Shown here piece by piece: positions 1-6,136 of a DNA stretch of 6,939 bases. Within the stretch, counting starts at the first letter, position 1. Every line of letters begins with the position of its first letter. Source of the DNA: Candidatus Ventricola intestinavium (GTDB lineage: Bacteria > Bacillota > Clostridia > Christensenellales > Aristaeellaceae); NCBI GenBank assembly GCA_018715105.1, contig DVMG01000033.1:1-6939 (forward strand), read 5' to 3'. The translations under genes and the position numbers were made by a program. The notes under the pieces are model-generated. The model did not search any database and was not told the origin of the DNA. It saw only the letters and a list, made by a program, of their open reading frames with translations.

Positions 1-2
1 AG

Positions 3-1310
3 CAGCTTTCTCTCGCAGAGGATTATGAAGACGCCCCGGAGCGCTTTGCCGATGCCGCGTTTACGCTCGCTTCCGCAGCGCTTGAGGAGGGCCGCTATCA
101 GGAAGCCATTGGCTGGCTCGAACGCCTTGAGCGCACGCAGGAGGTTGCCGACGCATTCAACCGCGCGGTGTATGCCTATGCGCAGGAGCTGGAGGCAGAG
201 GGCCAGATGGAAGCGGCGGCGGTGGAATATGCATCCCTGGGCGAGTATGAGGATGCTTCGGAACGCGCCCGTGAACTGGAGTATACGCTTGCCGTTCAGG
301 AAATGGAGACCTCGCCTCAGGCCGCGCTGGATCGCTTTGAAGGGCTGGGAGAATACCGGGATGCGCAGGAGCAGGCCGATAGATGCCGCTATATGCTGGC
401 GGAACAGGCGATGGAGTCGGAAGATTACGAATCGGCCATTGAGCAGTTTAACGCGCTGGGAGAATATCAGGATGCGCAGGAGCAGGCGCGGCGCTGCCGC
501 TATGCGCTGGCTGGCGTGCGCATGGAAGAGGAACGCTTTGAGGAGGCCGCCGCGCTTTACGAGGCATGCGGCGCTTACCTGGATGCGGAGGACGGTGTGC
601 AGCGCGCACGCTATGCGGCTGCGGATGCGCTCTATGAAGCAGGGGAATACGCGCAGGCCGCGGCGGCTTTTGAGGCCCTGGGAAGCTATGGAGACGCCGG
701 ACTGCGCGCCGCACAGTGTGAAGATACCTGGCTGAGCAGCGCCTACAACAGCGCGCGCATGGACATGGATGTGGGAGACTATGCCAGCGTTATGGAGACG
801 CTGGAGCCCTACTGGCAGGAGGAACTGCCTGAACGCTATGCGGATATCCGGCAGATGTATGAAGAGGCATGCCTGAACCGGGCGCAGGAGCTGAGCAGCA
901 TAGGACGCCCGTTTGACGCGCTGACTGTGCTGGAGCGTATCCCGGAGAACACCGTCGCTCAAAACCGGATGGATGCCTATGTCTATCAGATTGTTGGTGT
1001 CTGGGAGGACACGCGGGGCCGGGAATACATCTTCCGCCGGGATGGAACATGCTCCATCGCCGGAGAAGAAGGATACTTTGGCGGAAGCGGGTATGAGATT
1101 ACCATCGGCAGCCAACCCTATCCCACAGACGCGGGATACTCCATCATCAGCATACGCAATGGTTCGCTGACCCTGCGCAACCTTGATTCCGGCGGCACGG
1201 TGCGCCTGAGCTATGTGGGGGAGGTCCCCGAAGAGGCGGCGGGCACGCCCGAGGATACCGATCAGAGCGCGGCGGAGGAAGAGCCTGCTCAGACGCCTGA
1301 TGAACCGTGA
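3..1310 (+). CDS. TPR-like repeat protein with C-terminal beta-type domain (5' partial)
   Basis: The reading frame is open from the first full codon of the window, so the true start lies upstream; the first in-frame ATG (168) falls inside a repeat unit and is unlikely to be the start. The 435 visible residues have three parts. Residues 4 to about 269 are tandem ~37-residue units with a core like LGEYxDAxExxxxCxY followed by a second helix ending in AAxxFEA; units begin near residues 4, 42, 79, 115, 152, 189 and 226. Residues 270-329 look like degenerate helical repeats. Residues 330-405 (VGVWEDTRGREYIFRRDGTC onwards) resemble the small beta-barrel domains of Firmicute proteins in which G-W, Y-x-F and DGT motifs recur. 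The last 30 residues are acidic and Pro/Thr-rich. TPR-like repeats usually bind proteins, but no specific partner or reaction can be named. It is probably co-transcribed with the NusG-II gene 18 bases downstream. The missing N-terminus could carry a membrane anchor, zinc ribbon or kinase domain. I am confident in the coding call and repeat class, not in function. Confidence 0.85.
   Translation, partial: QLSLAEDYEDAPERFADAAFTLASAALEEGRYQEAIGWLERLERTQEVADAFNRAVYAYAQELEAEGQMEAAAVEYASLGEYEDASERARELEYTLAVQEMETSPQAALDRFEGLGEYRDAQEQADRCRYMLAEQAMESEDYESAIEQFNALGEYQDAQEQARRCRYALAGVRMEEERFEEAAALYEACGAYLDAEDGVQRARYAAADALYEAGEYAQAAAAFEALGSYGDAGLRAAQCEDTWLSSAYNSARMDMDVGDYASVMETLEPYWQEELPERYADIRQMYEEACLNRAQELSSIGRPFDALTVLERIPENTVAQNRMDAYVYQIVGVWEDTRGREYIFRRDGTCSIAGEEGYFGGSGYEITIGSQPYPTDAGYSIISIRNGSLTLRNLDSGGTVRLSYVGEVPEEAAGTPEDTDQSAAEEEPAQTPDEP
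12..809 (+). repeat. Seven tandem ~111-bp coding repeats (37-aa helical units)
   Basis: The units start near bases 12, 126, 234, 345, 456, 567 and 678. Spacing is 111 bases in most steps, with one 108 and one 114. The units at 345 and 456 are the most alike: by eye about four fifths of the first 58 bases match, including an unbroken run of 18 bases. The others have diverged more at DNA level but keep the Leu-Gly-x-Tyr-x-Asp-Ala core. This pattern suggests internal duplication of one unit, with the middle pair the youngest. The last unit (678-809) runs longer and blends into degenerate sequence. Confidence 0.8.
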
Positions 1311-1328
1311 TGGGGAAGGGCAAACCGA

Positions 1329-1709
1329 ATGAAGAAGAAGGATATTCTCATCATTGTGCTGGCGCTGGCCGCAGCGCTGCTGCTCTACGGCATCTCCCAG
1401 ATATCCGGCGGCGCCTCCGCCTCCACGGTGGTGGTCACGGTGGATGGGCAAGAGGTGCTGCGCCGGCCCATGGCCGTGGAGGACAGCTATGAGATCCGCC
1501 AGGAAGATGGCTCCGTCAACATCATTGCCGTTGAGGATGGCGCGGTGTATATGAAGGAGGCCAACTGCCGGGACGGCTTGTGTATCCGCCAGGGAAAAAT
1601 GAAAAATGCCGCTAAGACAATCGTTTGCCTGCCCCATAAGCTGGTGGTCAGCCTTACGGGCGATGAGCCTGAGGACACGGGCAGCGATATCGACGTCGTC
1701 ATCCAATGA
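1329..1709 (+). CDS. NusG domain II-containing membrane-anchored protein
   Basis: This 126-residue protein begins with a Lys-rich stretch and one hydrophobic segment (about residues 6-25, ILIIVLALAAALLLYGI), an uncleaved anchor or signal peptide. The rest would lie outside the membrane and matches the NusG domain II (DUF1312) family. Diagnostic features are the Cys80-x4-Cys85 pair (CRDGLC), a basic GKMKN stretch, and Cys100 in the signature IVCLPHKLVV. Despite the name there is no NGN or KOW region, so it is not the transcription factor NusG. Family members are small Firmicute envelope proteins of unknown role, often found near ApbE, Gx transporters or Rnf-type genes; none of these is visible here. 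A GGGAAGGG ribosome site precedes the ATG by about 9 bases. The gene starts 18 bases after the repeat-protein stop and ends 11 bases before the acyltransferase start, which supports one operon. The three cysteines suggest a redox or metal role, but that is inference. Confidence 0.9.
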   Translation: MKKKDILIIVLALAAALLLYGISQISGGASASTVVVTVDGQEVLRRPMAVEDSYEIRQEDGSVNIIAVEDGAVYMKEANCRDGLCIRQGKMKNAAKTIVCLPHKLVVSLTGDEPEDTGSDIDVVIQ

Positions 1710-1713
1710 GGAG
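1708..1713 (+). promoter_or_regulatory. Ribosome binding site that decides the acyltransferase start
   Basis: GAGGAG lies 7 bases before the ATG at 1721 and overlaps the stop codon of the NusG-II gene. The in-frame ATG at 1706 forms an ATGA overlap with that stop but has no Shine-Dalgarno sequence upstream. I therefore prefer 1721, which shortens the protein by five residues. Confidence 0.75.
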
Positions 1714-1720
1714 CACGCCT

Positions 1721-2926
1721 ATGAACCCAATCAAAGCCTGGCTTGCCGATGCGAAGAGCACCCCGGATGTGCGCCATGTGGACACGTGTGACGGCATTCG
1801 TGCCATAGCCGTGCTGATGGTGGGCTGGTTTCACATCTGGCAGCAGTCCTGGCTATACCCGGAGCTGCGCCTTTTTGGGCGCAGCATCAGCCTGGATCCG
1901 TTTGTTCGTTCGGGATACATCTTTGTAGATATCCTGATTCTGGTGAGCGGGTTTTGTCTGTATCTGCCGTGGGCCCGGCTGCGCAGGGAGGGCGGGACGG
2001 AGCCGAATGCGCTGGATTTTTATGCCCGCCGGCTGATCCGCATCCATCCTTCCTATCTGCTGGCCGTGTTTTGGATGCTGGCTCTCGCCCTGGCAACCGG
2101 GGCCTATCATTCCGGCCGGCACCTGGCCCAGGATCTGCTGGCCCACCTGACGTATACCCATATGTTCTTTTTCAATACCTACTATGCCACAAACCTGGGC
2201 GGCGCACTGTGGACGCTTGCCGTGGAGATGCAGTTTTATCTGCTTTTCCCGTTGCTGGCACGGGCGTTTTTGCGTATGCCCGCTCTGACATTTGCGGGAA
2301 TGGTGGGAATTTCGCTGGCTTTCCGGGGGTTTGTGGGCGCACATTTTGCGGATGTGGGCATGTATTTCAACCAGCTTCCCGCTTATCTGGACGTGTTCGC
2401 CTGCGGCATGGCCGCGGCGGCCGTGCATGTTCATCTGGCTGCCCGGCGGCACAGCGCTGTCTCGCGCGTGCTGTGCACGATTGGCGCGCTGCTGGCTGTA
2501 TGGGCGCTGATGGAAGTGGCGCGCAGCCAGGCGACCTGCGCGACCACGGAGGAGATTCGCCTGGGTCAGATGAACAGGCGCCTTGCCATGGGCCTGCTCG
2601 GCGGCGCGCTGCTGGTTTTGAGCGCAAATGCGGGCTGGGTTCTGCGCAGGCTGCTTTCCAATCCTGTAACGCGCTTTGTATCCGGCGTATCCATGCAGTT
2701 TTACATCTGGCACCAGTCTCTGGCCGTCTGGATTCTGCAGGCACGTCTTGTGCCCAGTGAATATGAGACGCCCAATTATGCCGGCGATCTGGTTTGGCAG
2801 AAACAATATACGTTTGTTTGCTTTGCGCTGGCCTTTCTGCTTGCCGCAGCGCTGACATACGGCTTTGAGCGGCCGGTTTCACGGGCGCTTCAAAAGAAAT
2901 GGAATGCCTGGCGGCGCCGGGCATAG
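1721..2926 (+). CDS. Acyltransferase 3 family (OafA/YrhL-type) membrane O-acyltransferase
   Basis: This is a 401-residue integral membrane protein with about ten hydrophobic segments. Family hallmarks, in order: the R-x10-H motif near the N-terminus (Arg27 and His38 in DGIRAIAVLMVGWFHIW); the FYARRLIRIHPSY motif (residues 100-112, equivalent to the usual R-R-xx-RI-P); LWTLAVEMQFYLLFPLL with Glu169 (163-179); DVFACGMAAA (224-233); YIWHQS (328-333); and a closing YGFERPVSR. Members move acetyl or other acyl groups from an acyl donor onto cell-surface sugars, such as O-antigen, peptidoglycan, teichoic acid or exopolysaccharide; the Arg/His pair is essential in characterised homologues. Length is typical for a stand-alone family member; there is no C-terminal SGNH domain, which O-acetylating fusions such as OafA often carry. 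The acceptor cannot be told from sequence. It is the last gene of the left operon and is followed by a strong terminator. Convergence with a peptidoglycan synthase is suggestive only. Confidence 0.9.
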   Translation: MNPIKAWLADAKSTPDVRHVDTCDGIRAIAVLMVGWFHIWQQSWLYPELRLFGRSISLDPFVRSGYIFVDILILVSGFCLYLPWARLRREGGTEPNALDFYARRLIRIHPSYLLAVFWMLALALATGAYHSGRHLAQDLLAHLTYTHMFFFNTYYATNLGGALWTLAVEMQFYLLFPLLARAFLRMPALTFAGMVGISLAFRGFVGAHFADVGMYFNQLPAYLDVFACGMAAAAVHVHLAARRHSAVSRVLCTIGALLAVWALMEVARSQATCATTEEIRLGQMNRRLAMGLLGGALLVLSANAGWVLRRLLSNPVTRFVSGVSMQFYIWHQSLAVWILQARLVPSEYETPNYAGDLVWQKQYTFVCFALAFLLAAALTYGFERPVSRALQKKWNAWRRRA

Positions 2927-2946
2927 TCTCCCGTTTTAGGATTGCG

Positions 2947-2997
2947 AAAAACGAGCCGCTTTTCCCGAAGAAGAGAGGGAAAAGCGGCTCGTTTTTT
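2947..2997. terminator. Bidirectional Rho-independent terminator between convergent genes
   Basis: A perfect 15-bp stem (2952-2966 with 2977-2991, core CGAGCCGCTTTTCCC) has a 10-base loop. It is flanked by AAAAA on the left and TTTTTT on the right, so the pairing extends to about 20 bp. On the + strand the T-run ends the acyltransferase operon, 21 bases after its stop. On the - strand the complement of the A-run acts as the T-run for the PBP gene, whose stop is about 70 bases away. Confidence 0.93.
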
Positions 2998-3068
2998 CCG
3001 GATGCCTGTTTGCTTTGTTTCGATTCGGCGGCCTCAAAGGGACAGCCCCGCGGAGATGTGAAACTCTG

Positions 3069-5942
3069 TTACATCAGCCCGGCTGCCTGCAGCTGCGAAC
3101 GCAGATTGTCCGCCGCGCTCTGCAGGGAGGTATAGTCAATCGGAGAGAGGGAAAGAAGCGTCTGCACCGTGCTGATGGCGGTGTTGATCTGCCTGCGCGT
3201 GTCGTTGGAAATGCTTTGCGAAGAGCCGACGAGCTGATAAGCGGTGAGCGTCAGGTTATAGGCGTCGTTTACAATGGATTCAAGCTCGGAAGGCGGCTGC
3301 GTGGCGGTATAGGCATCGTGAATCTGGCAGATATGGTTCGCGATGTCCGATGTGCTCTTGAGCGTGGCAAATTCACCCAGATACTGGCGGATGGTGCTGC
3401 CATAGCTGTCGATGTAGTTGTAGAGCGGATGCCCCCGGGGAATCAGCACAATGCCGCGCGTCTCCACCGAGGAAGCGGGGCAGTATTCCGTGGCCAGCAG
3501 GCCCGTGTCCGTGCAGATGGAAACGGACTTGTGCATGCTGCAATAGGATGTGGGCACGCTGCCCTCATACCAATAATCCGTGATCGTCTTATAGCCCTTT
3601 ACATCGTTATAGCAGGCGTCCGTGGCCAGCTGACCGCTTACGCCGCATGTGGTCACGCGCACCAGGCCGTAATCCTCCGGCGTGCCGTCGATAATCTCAC
3701 GGGATTCAAGGTTTTTTGCCTTGTGGATCTTCTCCATGAAGGACTGCCACAGCGGCGCTGCGGCATTGCCGCCCGTGGCCTTGGAGCTGAGCGCCTTGTA
3801 ATTATCATGGCCAATCCAAACAGAGGCGGAATACCAGCCCGTCATTCCGGCAAACGTGACGCCCTTGTTATCGGAGTTGGTGCCGGTCTTGCCCGCGACG
3901 ACCTGCGAAGAGATTTTTGCCCGGGTGCCGGTGCCGCTTTGCACGGCTTCCTTGAGCATATCCACCACCAGATAGGCCGTAGAGGGCTTGAAAACCTGGT
4001 GACGGTCCTGCTGCTGATGCATATCCACCACGACGTTCCCGTTGCTGTCCAGGATCCGCGAGAAGGAAAGGGGCTGCTGATAGACGCCCTTGTTGGCGAT
4101 GGTGCCGAAGGCAACGGCCAGCTGTACCGGTGTGATGCCGGAGGAACCCAGGGCCAGGCCAAAGGGATCCGCGTTGATATTCGAATCCTCAATGCCCATC
4201 AGATGGAGGTATTCCACCGAACGGGATACGCCCACATAGGTCATCAGAACCTGCGCCGTGGCGGTGTTGTAGGAATTGCGCAGCGCCGCTCGGAAACTCT
4301 GCGGGCCGGCGTATCCGCCGCCGCCGTAATTCTGCGGCCAGGAGTCGTTGCCGTTTGAATCCTTCCAGCCGGAGATGGGAACAGGCATGTTGTAGGTGAT
4401 GGAAGCCGGAGAGGCGCCCAGGTCAATGGCCGGGGCATAAACGGACAAAGGCTTGATGGAAGAACCCACGGGCATGTTCATGTCGCTGGCCCGGTTGAGC
4501 GTCTTGCGCGCAGTGGGCTTGTAGCGCCCGCCGACGATGGCCTTGAGCTCACCCGTGCGGTAATCAAACACACATGCCGCGGCCTGAGGCTGCTCGATTT
4601 CGGTATAGGTGCCGTCCGAATTGCGGGACTGGTACACCTTGTCGGAGGGATCGCGCAGGCGGGGATAATCCTCCCAGGTGGCCAGCGTATCCTCGACGAT
4701 CTGCTGGATTTCCGTATCCAGGCACAGATAGACGCTGTATCCGCCCGTGCGCAGTTTGTTTTCCATGGCATAGCGGTTGGCGGAAGTGTCCTCCAGGCCG
4801 TTCAGGTCAAGGAATGTGTCCACCACATCGCTGATGGCGTATTCGACATAATGCGGATAGTCGTACATATCCGTAGAGGCGGGAGAGGTTTCAAGCACCG
4901 TCGCGGTGCTGCGGTCGAGCGCGGCTTCGTACTCCTGGGTGGAGATCATGCCGTTTTCACGCATCTGGCGCAGCACATAGTCGGTCCGGTTATTGGTGAT
5001 GTCGGGCGTATTGCTGCCCTCCGTGTTGCGGGTGTAGAAATTGCTGCGCGGATTGTAATAGTTGGGGCTGCGGGTCAGGCCGGCGAGCATGGCGCATTCG
5101 CGCAGGGTCAGCTGATCAAGCTCCTTGCCGAAGTAACCATAGGCCGCCACGCGCACGCCGTAGTAGCTGCCGCCCAGGAAGATGGTGTTCAGATAGCTTT
5201 CAAGAATCTGATCCTTGGTGTAGCGCGTCTCCAGCTCCATGGCAAGATAGGCCTCCTGGAGCTTTCGCTTGTAGGAGGATTCGCTGGAGAGCACGGTCTG
5301 CTTGATGAGCTGCTGGGTGATGGTGGAACCGCCCTGCAGGGAACCGGTGGTGATGTTGGTGATCAGCGCGCCGACGATGCGCTTGACATCCACCCCGTTA
5401 TGCTGGTAGAAGCGGGCGTCTTCCACGGCGATGAACGCGTTGCGCAGCATTTCCGGAATTTCATCGATGGAGACCATGATGCGGTCTTCCGTTCCCTTGT
5501 AATCGGTGATGAGATTGCCGTTGCTGTCATAGATGAAGGACGTTTTGTCCTGCGAGTCCAGCGCGGCCAGATCGAGTGTGGGCGCGGTATCCACAAAAGC
5601 CTTTGCAATGCCCACAACGGCGCCCACCACCGCCAGCGACGCACACAGCGCCAGGAGCACGGTCAGCCGGATGGTGCTTGCCGCAACACTGAGCAGAAAA
5701 TTCCGGTTTTTCGTGCGCGGCTTGAAGATGGAGCGCGGACGCGGGTGCATTTTCCGTTTCGGTGCCCGGGTTCCATGGCCGGGCGGGGGCATGTGCGATG
5801 GGCGCTCCTGCTGCGCCGCGGGCATGTTCAGCAGCGTTTTATCCAAATTCGTCTCCGCCGGGGCCTCGTCGTCGAGGGGAGCAAGCGGGGCGTTCTTCTT
5901 GGGTGACGATTTGCGGCGATCCTCGCCGGTGCGTTTGGGCAT
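3069..5942 (-). CDS. Class A penicillin-binding protein (bifunctional transglycosylase/transpeptidase, PBP1A type)
   Basis: This 957-residue enzyme polymerises lipid II into glycan strands and cross-links the stem peptides outside the membrane. Residues 1-90 are a cytoplasmic Lys/Arg/Pro-rich tail; about 91-113 is the membrane anchor. The glycosyltransferase 51 domain (about 140-300) has all its motifs: EDARFYQHNGVD with catalytic Glu174, GGSTITQQLIKQ (204-215), KRKLQEAYLAMELE (225-238), ILESYLNTIFLGGSYYGV (246-263) and LTLRECAMLAGLTRSP (278-293). The transpeptidase domain (about 400-740) has SSIK (Ser494 to Lys497, Ser494 the nucleophile), SYN (557-559) and KTGT (685-688). Both active sites look intact. 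The C-terminus carries two C-x10-C elements (Cys766-777 and Cys810-821) and a helical end. The chosen ATG (5942) follows AAGGAGG by 6 bases; the frame runs open another 49 codons upstream but crosses the promoter. The gene is single and convergent with the left operon. It is ponA/mrcA-like, but which paralogue it is cannot be told. Confidence 0.97.
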   Translation of the reverse strand: MPKRTGEDRRKSSPKKNAPLAPLDDEAPAETNLDKTLLNMPAAQQERPSHMPPPGHGTRAPKRKMHPRPRSIFKPRTKNRNFLLSVAASTIRLTVLLALCASLAVVGAVVGIAKAFVDTAPTLDLAALDSQDKTSFIYDSNGNLITDYKGTEDRIMVSIDEIPEMLRNAFIAVEDARFYQHNGVDVKRIVGALITNITTGSLQGGSTITQQLIKQTVLSSESSYKRKLQEAYLAMELETRYTKDQILESYLNTIFLGGSYYGVRVAAYGYFGKELDQLTLRECAMLAGLTRSPNYYNPRSNFYTRNTEGSNTPDITNNRTDYVLRQMRENGMISTQEYEAALDRSTATVLETSPASTDMYDYPHYVEYAISDVVDTFLDLNGLEDTSANRYAMENKLRTGGYSVYLCLDTEIQQIVEDTLATWEDYPRLRDPSDKVYQSRNSDGTYTEIEQPQAAACVFDYRTGELKAIVGGRYKPTARKTLNRASDMNMPVGSSIKPLSVYAPAIDLGASPASITYNMPVPISGWKDSNGNDSWPQNYGGGGYAGPQSFRAALRNSYNTATAQVLMTYVGVSRSVEYLHLMGIEDSNINADPFGLALGSSGITPVQLAVAFGTIANKGVYQQPLSFSRILDSNGNVVVDMHQQQDRHQVFKPSTAYLVVDMLKEAVQSGTGTRAKISSQVVAGKTGTNSDNKGVTFAGMTGWYSASVWIGHDNYKALSSKATGGNAAAPLWQSFMEKIHKAKNLESREIIDGTPEDYGLVRVTTCGVSGQLATDACYNDVKGYKTITDYWYEGSVPTSYCSMHKSVSICTDTGLLATEYCPASSVETRGIVLIPRGHPLYNYIDSYGSTIRQYLGEFATLKSTSDIANHICQIHDAYTATQPPSELESIVNDAYNLTLTAYQLVGSSQSISNDTRRQINTAISTVQTLLSLSPIDYTSLQSAADNLRSQLQAAGLM

Positions 5943-5948
5943 GATGTT

Positions 5949-5955
5949 CCTCCTT
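5949..5955 (-). promoter_or_regulatory. Strong ribosome binding site fixing the PBP start
   Basis: On the - strand AAGGAGG stands 6 bases before ATG at 5942, a near-ideal Shine-Dalgarno. The earlier in-frame ATG at 6089 lies upstream of the putative promoter and would add 49 residues that do not look like a PBP N-terminus, so the 957-residue form is preferred. Confidence 0.88.
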
Positions 5956-5971
5956 ACGCAAGGGATGAGGG

Positions 5972-5992
5972 GAGGCGGAAAAACACCGCCTC
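5972..5992 (-). other. Small hairpin in the PBP 5' leader
   Basis: GAGGCGG (5972-5978) pairs with CCGCCTC (5986-5992) around a 7-base loop. It lies in the predicted ~60-base PBP leader, about 17 bases upstream of the ribosome site, so it does not mask that site. It could stabilise the mRNA or be chance in GC-rich DNA. It has no T-run and is not a clear attenuator. Confidence 0.4.
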
Positions 5993-6008
5993 TCACGGAT
6001 TGTCTTCC

Positions 6009-6040
6009 ATTATAGCATACATTTCGTCTTTTCGCATCAA
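6009..6040 (-). promoter_or_regulatory. Promoter for the PBP gene (extended -10)
   Basis: On the - strand TATGCTATAAT (6009-6019) is a perfect TATAAT with the TGn extension. The best -35-like hexamer, TTGATG (6035-6040), is 20 bases away, which is too far to be ideal, but extended -10 promoters tolerate a weak -35. Transcription would start near 6002, giving a leader of about 60 bases before the ATG. This looks like a vegetative sigma-A type promoter. Confidence 0.65.
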
Positions 6041-6051
6041 AAAAGCAAAAC

Positions 6052-6077
6052 TTGACAGGGTTTGCGGGCGGTAAAAT
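6052..6077 (+). promoter_or_regulatory. Candidate promoter for yunB
   Basis: A consensus TTGACA (6052-6057) is followed by TAAAAT (6072-6077). The gap is only 14 bases, shorter than the usual 16-18, so activity is uncertain. It would leave a leader of about 50 bases before the ATG at 6137. I looked for a sigma-E or sigma-K promoter, expected for a yunB gene, and found no convincing match; the CATATAC at about 6112 is too close to the ribosome site. Confidence 0.4.
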
Positions 6078-6136
6078 GAACCTGTCCACGGGTTAAGCGG
6101 GCTGCCGGGTGCATATACCTTTCCGGGAGGGATTGC

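Noticed and set aside
345..514. Period of ~111 bases considered as a CRISPR or non-coding satellite
   Set aside because: The repeats are in frame, diverged, without constant spacers, and encode helical protein units.
25..735. + strand open frame of 236 codons at the left edge
   Set aside because: It is a shifted-frame shadow of the repeat protein, Arg/Met/Trp-rich and without the repeat periodicity at protein level.
1853..2806. - strand open frame of 317 codons antisense to the acyltransferase
   Set aside because: It is Gln/His/Arg-rich and has no family features, while the + strand shows clear acyltransferase 3 motifs.
3015..4358. Long + strand open frame of 447 codons antisense to the PBP gene
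   Set aside because: It lies inside a PBP gene with every catalytic motif intact, has no good ribosome site, crosses a terminator-proximal region and reads as Arg/Gly/His-rich low-information protein, as expected for the opposite strand of GC-rich coding DNA.
4851..5906. + strand open frame of 351 codons antisense to the PBP N-terminal half
   Set aside because: Same reasoning: it is a codon-bias shadow of the transglycosylase region, with no recognisable motif.
5943..6089. 49-codon upstream extension of the PBP to an ATG at 6089
   Set aside because: It would run across the extended -10 promoter and leader hairpin; the strong AAGGAGG site serves the ATG at 5942.
6112..6124. CATATAC as a sigma-E or sigma-K -10 element for yunB
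   Set aside because: Transcription would begin within the ribosome binding site, and no matching -35 element is present.
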